Part shown: positions 23,910 to 29,173 of the stretch, in pieces | Layout of the letters: every line of letters begins with the position of its first letter | How positions within the stretch are numbered: the first letter of the stretch is position 1 | NCBI GenBank assembly: GCA_964531525.1 | Contig: CAZHDF010000025.1 | Location: 1 to 29,173, forward strand | Direction of reading: 5' to 3' | Origin: CAYYWV01 sp964531525 | GTDB lineage: Bacteria > Pseudomonadota > Alphaproteobacteria > JAAXGF01 | Length of the DNA: 29,173 nucleotides | Position numbers and translations under genes: made by a program | Notes under the pieces: generated by a model | What the model saw: only the letters and a program-made list of their open reading frames with translations | The model's database searches: none | What the model was told of the DNA's origin: nothing

Positions 23910-24647
23910 ATGGGGAGTTCTCCTGACGGCGAGACGGCCGGGGCCGGGCTCGACTGGTCGGCGGCGACGTCGGCGGCGGCGCGCGAGGCGCTCGAGGCGA
24001 TCGCCCGCGACTTCGACATGGCGCGCCGCTGGGGCGGGCTCGCGGGGCGCGAGGACCGGGCGCGCCGGGCGATCCTTCGCCTGTTCGCTCGGTTCGGGCG
24101 GGCACCGCTTTTCCATGAGATCGCCGCCGAATCGGGGATCGAGCGCGCCGACTTGCCCGCCGTGCTCGCGGTGCTCGCGGGGCGCGACCTGATCGTTCTC
24201 GACGACGATCGCGAGCGGGTCGCCGGCGCCTATCCCTTCGCCGACTGCGACCGGGGCCACGGCGTGGTCTGCGCCGGACAACGCCTGCACGCGATGTGCG
24301 CGATCGACGCGCTCGGCATCGGCGCGATGCTCGACGCGGACGCGACCATCACCTCGCGTTGCGCCGCCTGCGGCACCGAGATCCAAATCGCCACCCGGGC
24401 GCGGGGAACCGCGATCGACCACGCCTTTCCCGCCTCAAGCGTGGTCTGGGCGGCGCTCGCCTACGCCGACGCCTGCGCGGCGGGCTCGATGTGCCCGCGC
24501 ACCGCCTTTTTCTGCTCGGACGAGCATTTCTGGTCGTGGCGCCGCAACAACCCGGACGAGCGCGGCCACCGCCTCGACCTCGCCGAGGCGCTCGAGGTCG
24601 GCCGCGCCCTGTTCGGCCGCCGCCTCGCCCCGACCGCCGAGAGCTAG
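23910..24647 (+). CDS. MerB-like (alkylmercury lyase family) protein
   Basis: The 245-residue protein has an N-terminal helical, winged-helix-like region (about 25-100) and a C-terminal domain resembling organomercurial lyase. The catalytic set of MerB is kept: C130 and D133 in LHAMCAIDALG (MerB C96 and D99) and C202 in AFFCSDEHF (MerB C159). Extra cysteines in RCAACG (151 and 154) align near MerB C117. Known MerB breaks carbon-mercury bonds. No merA, merR, merT or merP is nearby, so the true substrate is uncertain and could be another thiol-metal chemistry. ATG 23910 is chosen with GGAAAG upstream. Confidence 0.82.
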   Translation: MGSSPDGETAGAGLDWSAATSAAAREALEAIARDFDMARRWGGLAGREDRARRAILRLFARFGRAPLFHEIAAESGIERADLPAVLAVLAGRDLIVLDDDRERVAGAYPFADCDRGHGVVCAGQRLHAMCAIDALGIGAMLDADATITSRCAACGTEIQIATRARGTAIDHAFPASSVVWAALAYADACAAGSMCPRTAFFCSDEHFWSWRRNNPDERGHRLDLAEALEVGRALFGRRLAPTAES

Positions 24648-25121
24648 AGCCCGATGTCGCTTGATGGAATCGGCGCTTTTCGTATCCCCGGTCCGCGCTC
24701 TCGTCCCCACCCCCACCCAACCCTCCCCCATCGAGGGGGAGGGTTGGGTGGGGGTGAAGATTACGGGTCGGGGACGCGAGATGCGCCGATTCATGTGTGG
24801 ACGGCCCCCGTTGAGCAAGGGATTTTAACGACGCTCTGGTGATCGGGTCAGGTTCATTCATGTGTCCGGCCCGTGTGCGCGGCCAAGTGGCGGGCGAGGT
24901 GGGCGTCGGACCAGTAGCAGGGCCGCGTAAGGCTCGCCCGCGAGGCCGAGAAGCCGGGCCAGCGCCGGCTCGACCTTGGTTCGCGGCGCGCGGCGGAGCG
25001 CATCGAGTTGTTCGCGAAGCGTCACGCCGCCGCCCTCTGGCGCGCGGTGCCACCCGCGAGCCGCGCCGGATCGCCCAGCGCCGCGATCTCGACCGGCGAG
25101 AGGCCGCGCGCCACGGCCCGC
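24648..25121. other. Intergenic stretch without a confident gene
   Basis: This 474-base interval separates the MerB-like gene from the EamA gene. It begins with a segment (24648-24690) that resembles the short intergenic repeats common in alphaproteobacteria, followed by a long palindrome (24709-24755). ATTCATGTGT appears twice (24790-24799, 24856-24865). The minus strand from 25114 to 24858 holds two short GTG-started frames of 30 and 55 codons that overlap as GTGA (25022-25025). They could be small genes after EamA, but an alternative frame over the same bases looks equally protein-like, so neither is called. Confidence 0.5.
24709..24755. repeat. REP-like 21-bp palindrome
   Basis: The arms 24709-24729 and 24735-24755 are perfectly complementary (C-rich, starting ACCCCCACCC) with the loop ATCGA. 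Palindromes with this composition are widespread in intergenic regions of GC-rich proteobacteria. It would form a very stable hairpin after the MerB-like gene. Confidence 0.85.
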
Positions 25122-25979
25122 TCAGCCTGGCAGGTTGAGGATCACGACCCCCGCCGCGACCGCCGCCGCCGACCAGACCCGGCGGCGCGCCGAGGCCTCG
25201 CCCAGAAGCCGCGTGCCGATCAGCGCGCCGATCACGACGCTGGTCTCGCGCAGCGCCGAGACCTGGGCCATGGCCCCCAGCGTGAGCGCCCAGATCACGA
25301 GCCCGTAGGCCGAAAAGGCGAGCACGCCGCCGATCAGGGTCGGCCGCCAGCGCGCGCGCAGAAAGTCGAGCGCGCCGCGGCGGCGGCGAGCGAGCGCGAT
25401 CGCGGCGATCGGCAGCGCCGACCAGACGAACAGCCAGCCGATGAAGGCCGGCGTGCTGCCCGCGAGCCGCACGCCGAGCCCGTCGGAAACCGTGTAGGCG
25501 GCGATCGCCGCCCCGGTCGCGAGCGGATAGGCGAGCGCGCGCCAGCCGTCCGCGAGGCGGTGGCCGAGCGCCAGGCTCACGATCCCCGCCGATACCACGA
25601 CGACGCCCGCGAGCTCGGTCGGGCGAAGGGTCTCGCCGGCGAACAGCATCGCGCCCAGGGCGACCAGGATCGGCGCCGAGCCGCGCGCGATCGGATAGGC
25701 CACCGACAGGTCGCCGAACCGGTACGCGCCCAGGAGAAGCAGGAAATAAACCGTGTGGATCGCGACCGAAAGCGCGAGGAAAGGCCAGGCCTCGGGCGCC
25801 AGGGGGCCGCCTTGCGCGATCAGCACGGGCGCGAACAGCGCGCCCACGCCGATCACCCCGGCGATGGTCATCAGCCGGTCGCCGCCGACCTTGAGGAAGG
25901 CGTTCCAGATCGCATGCATCGCGGCGGCGGCGAGGATGAGAAGGACGACCACCGGGTCCATGCCGGCCCCGGCGCTCAT
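25122..25979 (-). CDS. EamA/DMT-superfamily transporter
   Basis: This 285-residue integral membrane protein has ten predicted helices in two EamA halves. Typical features are the early helix with AMHAIWNAFLK, the turn GAYRFGDLSVAYPIARG closing the first half, and the matching segment ALTLGAMAQVSALRETSVV in the second half. Members export amino acids, nucleosides or other small metabolites; the substrate is unknown. ATG 25979 has no ribosome site of its own and overlaps the stop of a 14-codon upstream ORF (ATGA), so translation is probably coupled. A structured RNA with a terminator precedes the gene. Confidence 0.9.
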   Translation of the reverse strand: MSAGAGMDPVVVLLILAAAAMHAIWNAFLKVGGDRLMTIAGVIGVGALFAPVLIAQGGPLAPEAWPFLALSVAIHTVYFLLLLGAYRFGDLSVAYPIARGSAPILVALGAMLFAGETLRPTELAGVVVVSAGIVSLALGHRLADGWRALAYPLATGAAIAAYTVSDGLGVRLAGSTPAFIGWLFVWSALPIAAIALARRRRGALDFLRARWRPTLIGGVLAFSAYGLVIWALTLGAMAQVSALRETSVVIGALIGTRLLGEASARRRVWSAAAVAAGVVILNLPG

Positions 25980-26020
25980 CCGCGCGGGCCGCGCGGCGGC
26001 GGCCCTTGTCGTCGGGCCAT
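25976..26020 (-). CDS. 14-residue upstream ORF coupled to the EamA transporter
   Basis: The frame MARRQGPPPRGPRG runs from ATG 26020, which has a strong GAGGGAG site six bases upstream, to a TGA that overlaps the EamA start codon as ATGA. The PPP run is a known class of ribosome-slowing sequence relieved by EF-P. The EamA start lacks its own site, so ribosomes finishing this peptide are likely to reinitiate on it. Whether the peptide itself senses anything is inference. Confidence 0.55.
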   Translation of the reverse strand: MARRQGPPPRGPRG

Positions 26021-26120
26021 TTCGGCTCCCTCGTTCGAACGCCGGGAACGGTAGCAAGAAGCGCGCGCGCCGCCCAGGCGAATCGCGCGAGCCGGCCGCA
26101 ACGGCGGAACCGTGAAGACG

Positions 26121-26165
26121 AAAACGGATGCGACCCCCGGCAATCGATGCCGAAGCCCGCATCCG
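26121..26165 (-). terminator. Terminator hairpin in the EamA leader
   Basis: On the minus strand CGGATGCG (from 26165-26158) pairs with CGCATCCG (from 26132-26125). An inner stem CGGCA/TGCCG and a symmetrical 5/5 internal loop complete the hairpin. It is followed by TTTT (26124-26121). Its upstream arm is also the 3' strand of the closing stem of the RNA structure at 26158-26316, so the two folds exclude each other. Confidence 0.5.
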
Positions 26166-26316
26166 CTTTGGGAACCAAGGGCACTAACCAACTGTACTTG
26201 CCGCGCGGCGGTCCCTGTCGCCAGTGGAGGGGAACGAACCTCACTCCGGTCCTACAGGAACGGGACCACACGCCGCATCTGCCTCGGGCACCGCGCCTAG
26301 AGAAGCGGAAATGCGC
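26158..26316 (-). ncRNA. Structured RNA element, riboswitch-like or 6S-like
   Basis: On the minus strand, bases 26316-26303 (GCGCAUUUCCGCUU) pair with 26168-26158 (AAGCGGAUGCG) in an 11-bp closing stem with a UU bulge. Inside lie GGUCCC/GGGACC with GCGGC/GCCGC and an apical hairpin (AGUGAGG with CCUCCACU, 26224-26246), plus two small hairpins (UGCC-CGA-GGCA and CCUUGG-UUC-CCAAAG). No credible protein frame covers it. The closing stem competes with a terminator downstream, which favours a cis-acting leader for the EamA gene. The size and rod-like fold with side hairpins would also fit a 6S RNA. Strand and class are inferred. Confidence 0.45.
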
Positions 26317-26369
26317 ATCCGGGCACCGCGCGACGTCGATATTGGTACCCGTTCGGGACGGCGCTATCC

Positions 26370-26383
26370 TTAACCTGGATCAA
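26370..26383. promoter_or_regulatory. Degenerate FNR-type box upstream of the small conserved gene
   Basis: TTAACCTGGATCAA differs from TTGA-N6-TCAA at one position. It is 71 bases before the gene at 26455. Nearly the same sequence (CTAACCTGGATTAA, 27149-27162) precedes the Crp/Fnr gene. Confidence 0.4.
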
Positions 26384-26454
26384 GGAGCTCCGGCGATTTA
26401 TCGTCACCCTCGCAAGACGTCGCGGGAGCGGCCGCGGCGAGAGGACGCGGAAAC

Positions 26455-26705
26455 ATGGAGAACCCGACCATGACACGAGCCATGCAGCGTCTCACCCACG
26501 ACGAGGTCGTCAAGGCCGCGGGCCCGCTCGACGACGTGTCGATCGCCGAGATCATCGCCACCGGCGCCACGATCGAGGAACTCGAGGAGGCCGTGACCTG
26601 GGCCAACGGCGTCACGCGCCTCGGGCGCGAGCTCGGACGGCCGTTGTCGCGCGATTGTACGAAATCCTTACCGCCGACGAAGCCTTCGTCGACGACCGGT
26701 CATAA
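26455..26705 (+). pseudogene. Small conserved protein with a probable -1 frameshift
   Basis: The first 60 codons read convincingly (LTHDEVVKAAGPLDDVSIAEI then IATGATIEELEEAVTWANG), a pattern I associate with a short conserved alphaproteobacterial protein of about 80 residues. After GRELGRP the frame runs on into low-complexity sequence that shadows the minus-strand gene. If one base is added near 26641, the reading continues as VVARLYEILTADEAFVDDRS and stops at TAA 26703-26705, a natural C-terminus. So there is either a one-base deletion in the genome or a sequencing error. ATG 26455 or 26470 could be the start. Function is unknown. An FNR-like site lies upstream. Confidence 0.6.
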
Positions 26706-26720
26706 CCGGCGCCCCGGCGC

Positions 26721-27086
26721 TTATCGCGCCTTCCGGGGCCTGCAGCCCACGGGTCGGCTCGCCACTCTGGGCAGCGTATGGAATCGCGTGATCAGATCGT
26801 TGGCGCTGACCGTGCAAGGGCCGAAACGCACGTCGACGCCCGCCTCCTCGAGGCGATGCGCCGCCGACGCGCCGATGAAGCCCGTGACGACCCGCCGCAC
26901 GCGGCGGTCGAGAATCTCGTCACAGACCCAACTGCTCGACCCGCGCCGATTCGGCACGAAGTCGATCTCGCCATCGGTCGGATCCACGAACAGAATGCCG
27001 CCCGCCTTGGCGAAGAAGGGCGAAAGCTTCGCCTCCAAGCCACCATGACGAACCGTGAGGGCGATCTCCCACTCCTTTCGAACCAT
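26721..27086 (-). CDS. NifX/NafY-type Mo-Fe cluster-binding family protein
   Basis: This 121-residue protein resembles the dinitrogenase iron-molybdenum cofactor family (NifX, NafY, C-terminal NifB). It opens with a short beta strand and HGG, then LSPFFAKAGGILFVDPTDGE in the place of the usual SxxFGRAxxFxxxD run, and has the later pattern VVTGFIGASAAHRLEEAGV with DVRFGPCTVSAND. Family members bind metal-sulfur cofactors. No nitrogenase genes are seen here, so the protein may bind or carry another cluster. It converges with the frameshifted gene and is divergent from the Crp/Fnr gene, 114 bases away. Confidence 0.8.
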   Translation of the reverse strand: MVRKEWEIALTVRHGGLEAKLSPFFAKAGGILFVDPTDGEIDFVPNRRGSSSWVCDEILDRRVRRVVTGFIGASAAHRLEEAGVDVRFGPCTVSANDLITRFHTLPRVASRPVGCRPRKAR

Positions 27087-27148
27087 CCTGAATTTCTCGT
27101 TACGGCGCGGTCGTTAGTGATTCTTGACCGATCTCGGCGTATGATGGG

Positions 27149-27162
27149 CTAACCTGGATTAA
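27149..27162. promoter_or_regulatory. Degenerate FNR-type motif before the Crp/Fnr gene
   Basis: CTAACCTGGATTAA lies 38 bases before the GTG start and shares TAACCTGGAT-AAGG with the motif at 26371. It is also flanked as AACC-N8-GGTT. Its position fits autoregulation by the gene that follows. Confidence 0.35.
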
Positions 27163-27200
27163 GGTTGGGTCTGAAATCCTTGCTAACATAAGGTGGGCGC

Positions 27201-27986
27201 GTGCCACGTCGTCCGAAGCGACCCCTGAAGGTTCCCCTCGATTGCCACCATTGCGGTGTGCGACACGAGGCGGTGTGCGCGCCGCTTTCGAGCGAGGAAA
27301 TCGAGGTCATGGATCGCTACCGGACCGGGATCCGCACCTTCCCGGCGGGGAGCGATCTTTATTATCAGGGCGAAACCAGCGACGAGATGTACACCCTGCT
27401 CGACGGCTGGGTGTTCCGCTATCAGATCCTCGAGGACGGACGGCGCCAGATTCTCGAATTCACCCTGCCCGGCGCCTTCCTCGGCTTCCAGCCCAACCCC
27501 CAGGCGCCGATGACCCATTCGGCCCAATGCATCACCGACGTCGCCGCCTGCGTCTTTCCGAGCCGCAACGTCTTCGAGCTGTTCCGCGCCAACCCCGAGC
27601 TGGCGCTCCGCATGGCCTGGATCACCTCGCGCGACTGGACGCTCGCGCAGGAGCATCTCACCAACATCGGACGACGGACGGCGCGCGAGCGGGTCGCGCA
27701 CCTCCTGCTCGAGCTGTTCTACCGGGTGCGGTTGAGCGACCCGTCGCCGCGCGGCGACAGCATCGAGCTGCCGCTCACCCAGGAGCATATCGGCGACGCG
27801 CTCGGGCTCACATCGGTGCATGTCAATCGGACGCTGCGCCGCCTGCGCGAGGCCAACCTGGTCGCGGTCGAGGGGCATACGCTCCGCATCCTCGACCCCG
27901 ACACCCTCGCCGACATCGCCGGCTTCGACAGCGAAGCCGTGCTTCAGCGCCCCCTCTCGACCGAACCCTGCCCCCTCCACGGGTGA
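27201..27986 (+). CDS. Crp/Fnr-family transcriptional regulator with N-terminal cysteines
   Basis: The 261-residue protein has a cyclic-nucleotide-binding-like sensor domain (about 35-150, with FPAGSDLYYQGETSDEMYTL) and a C-terminal winged helix (IGDALGLTSVHVNRTLRRL, about 195-215). Cysteines C15, C18 and C26 precede the domain and C117 lies where FNR has its fourth cluster ligand, so a [4Fe-4S] oxygen sensor is possible, although the C18-C26 spacing is longer than in E. coli FNR. The recognition helix VHVNRTLRRLR differs from the E-x2-SR type of FNR. GTG 27201 follows AAGGTG with a five-base spacing. It could act on the FNR-like motifs in this window. Confidence 0.92.
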   Translation: MPRRPKRPLKVPLDCHHCGVRHEAVCAPLSSEEIEVMDRYRTGIRTFPAGSDLYYQGETSDEMYTLLDGWVFRYQILEDGRRQILEFTLPGAFLGFQPNPQAPMTHSAQCITDVAACVFPSRNVFELFRANPELALRMAWITSRDWTLAQEHLTNIGRRTARERVAHLLLELFYRVRLSDPSPRGDSIELPLTQEHIGDALGLTSVHVNRTLRRLREANLVAVEGHTLRILDPDTLADIAGFDSEAVLQRPLSTEPCPLHG

Positions 27987-28037
27987 TCACGGCGGTCAAG
28001 GGGAGCGGGTCGGCGCCGCGCCCAAGCCCATCAGGCT

Positions 28038-28493
28038 CTAAAGCCGAACCACCTCGCCGAGATGGCGGGGAAGCTCGTGCGGGGCGAGCCGCGTCAGGTC
28101 CTTCGGAATCTCGGCCGAAACGCGCGCCCGGGTCGCCTTGTCGAGGGCGTTCCGGAACTCGCCGAGCACCTTGGGCGGGGCGACCAGGATGAGCGCGTCG
28201 AACCGGCGGTCGTCGCCGGCGCGGTCGAGCACCCGCGCGATCCGGCGCGCGAAGCGTTGCTTCTCGAACTCCTGCCAGTCGACGCGCGGTTCCATGGCGT
28301 GACGCGCGGTATCCGCGCTCTCGAAGGTCCGCCCGGGCTTTTCGACGCCGAGCTCGCGCGTCGGCTTGCGCGCGGGCGGCCAGTCGAACTCGCGCACCGG
28401 CGCCAGCCCGCTGCCCCCGCCCTCGTTGGCGAAGATCCGCGCGCGCGCGCCGTCGGCCACCACGATCCAGGTCTTCTTGCGTTTCAGCTTCAT
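28038..28493 (-). CDS. Host-attachment family protein
   Basis: The 151-residue protein starts KLKRKKTWIVVADGARARIF, the typical opening of the host-attachment family, and contains later segments RHAMEPRVDWQEFEKQRFAR and FDALILVAPPKVLGEFR with the conserved final HELPRHLGEVVRL. The fold resembles a release-factor or RNase-H-like core. Some members were first studied in Agrobacterium attachment; their biochemical role is unknown. ATG 28493 is chosen because the longer open frame upstream is arginine-rich shadow sequence. It converges with the Crp/Fnr gene, 51 bases apart. Related genes are often found in stress or microaerobic regulons. Confidence 0.88.
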   Translation of the reverse strand: MKLKRKKTWIVVADGARARIFANEGGGSGLAPVREFDWPPARKPTRELGVEKPGRTFESADTARHAMEPRVDWQEFEKQRFARRIARVLDRAGDDRRFDALILVAPPKVLGEFRNALDKATRARVSAEIPKDLTRLAPHELPRHLGEVVRL

Positions 28494-28655
28494 GATCTCG
28501 ATCCATCCGGCGCGGACCCGTCGCGCCCGGCGCCGGCCTCCTCGTGATTCCGTACTCTTGTCCTTACTTTTCGACGTAAGTGGTCCGGACGCGCCGATCA
28601 AGAGCGCCGCCACCTTGTAAAATTAACCTTTCGTTCATAGGTCTTAACTATAAGC

Positions 28656-28687
28656 AATGGGCTTGGCCAAAAGCCAAGCAACCCATT
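28656..28687. other. Hairpin in an AT-rich intergenic region
   Basis: AATGGGCTTGGC (28656-28667) pairs with GCCAAG-CAA-CCCATT (28673-28687), giving 12 bp with a 3-base bulge and the loop CAAAA. It lies between the divergent host-attachment and BON genes, 85 bases before the latter. The AT-rich bases 28621-28655 just before it probably hold the promoter, but no clear -35/-10 pair could be fixed. Confidence 0.5.
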
Positions 28688-28771
28688 CGGGTATTTAACG
28701 GCGCGACCAGACGCGACGACGGTGCCCGGATCGCCCCGGGTCGGCGAGCAATCGATTGCAAGGGGTGCGGG

Positions 28772-29164
28772 ATGTCCAACATGCAGCGAAATCACGCGTC
28801 GGCGGCCGCCGAGGAAACGGGCGAGTCTCGTCCGCCCGCCGGCCGGTCGGCCGAAGTGATCGCCCTTGACCGCAAGACGGCGGTCCGAATTTCAAACTCG
28901 AACACGACCCCGCGCGGCGCGGATCGCGCCGGCATCGCAAGCGCGGCGCGTGCGGCGTTGGTCGAACGCCTGGGCGCGGTCGGCGCGACCATCGCTTTCG
29001 ACCTGCGCGACGGCGTCGCCGATCTTCATGGCTGGGTCGAAAGCGGCAACCAGAAACGGATCGCCGAGGACACACTTCGCGATCTCGACGGTCTGCGCGG
29101 CGTCCGCAACCGCCTCCGCGTCCAGCCGCCCAGCAAGCTCGCGAGCCGCACGCTGCGGCGCTAG
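28772..29164 (+). CDS. BON-domain protein
   Basis: The 130-residue protein starts at ATG 28772 after AAGGGG. Residues 1-60 are low-complexity and probably disordered. The C-terminal 65 residues match a BON domain (IAFDLRDGVADLHGWVESGN, with later EDTLRDLDGLRGVRNRL), a small alpha-beta module seen in OsmY-like and envelope-linked proteins that may bind lipid. No signal peptide is seen, so it may act in the cytoplasm, unlike OsmY. Expression under stress is a fair guess from the family and from the neighbouring host-attachment gene. Confidence 0.8.
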   Translation: MSNMQRNHASAAAEETGESRPPAGRSAEVIALDRKTAVRISNSNTTPRGADRAGIASAARAALVERLGAVGATIAFDLRDGVADLHGWVESGNQKRIAEDTLRDLDGLRGVRNRLRVQPPSKLASRTLRR

Positions 29165-29173
29165 CGCGGGATG

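Noticed and set aside
24420..25121. Minus-strand frame running from EamA into the MerB-like gene
   Set aside because: It is the complement of a conserved coding region and of a palindrome, with no start signal or domain.
26159..26314. tRNA or tmRNA
   Set aside because: A GGTTCGTTCCC stretch on the minus strand looks like a T-arm, but there is no anticodon arm, acceptor stem or CCA end, and the expected A58 is missing.
26006..26473. Plus-strand open frame through the structured RNA region
   Set aside because: It crosses strong RNA hairpins, starts inside the EamA leader, has no ribosome site and no recognisable domain; better explained as non-coding RNA sequence.

Overview
The window looks like chromosomal DNA from a GC-rich alphaproteobacterium, probably of the Rhodospirillales type. 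The reasons are the very high GC content, a C4-type 5-aminolevulinate synthase, the gene content of the formate dehydrogenase cluster (with DUF3305- and DUF3306-type proteins and a large accessory ferredoxin) and several GTG starts. One 100-N assembly gap lies at 8424-8523.

Bases 283-11151 are a twelve-gene block on the minus strand for a periplasmic, membrane-linked formate dehydrogenase. In transcription order: fdhD (sulfur transfer to the cofactor), mobA (guanylyl transfer to molybdopterin), a DUF3305 and a DUF3306 protein, a TorD-like chaperone, a small Tat-signal protein, the Cys-type catalytic subunit fdhA, the four-cluster ferredoxin subunit fdhB, a small membrane protein, the cytochrome b subunit fdhC, a PepSY-like protein, and a secreted seven-bladed WD40 propeller fused to cytochrome c.

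Bases 11316-19112 carry mainly metal and cofactor supply. They include a tungstate-type ABC importer (tupB, tupC and, separately, tupA), a DNA-binding protein with an internal periplasmic-binding-protein-like domain that could sense the oxyanion, a 698-residue polyferredoxin typical of such clusters, and moaA. Together with the fdh block this is close to a complete kit: metal import, pterin synthesis, guanylation, sulfuration, chaperoning and enzyme.

Bases 19145-25979 are mixed: a secreted protein of unknown role, NAD kinase, a DUF925-type nucleotidyltransferase behind a large hairpin, hemA, a zinc aspartoacylase-like hydrolase with an FNR-type site in its promoter region, an orphan MerB-like protein and an EamA transporter. 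The EamA gene has a striking leader on the minus strand. A structured RNA of about 160 nt has a closing stem that shares a strand with a terminator hairpin, and a 14-codon upstream ORF containing Pro-Pro-Pro overlaps the transporter start by ATGA. This is the best candidate here for an undescribed system.

Bases 26455-29164 hold a frameshifted small conserved gene, a NifX/NafY-type cofactor-binding protein, a Crp/Fnr regulator with an N-terminal cysteine cluster, a host-attachment-family protein and a BON-domain protein, which together suggest a low-oxygen or stress regulon. No rRNA, tRNA, CRISPR array, transposase or phage gene was recognised.
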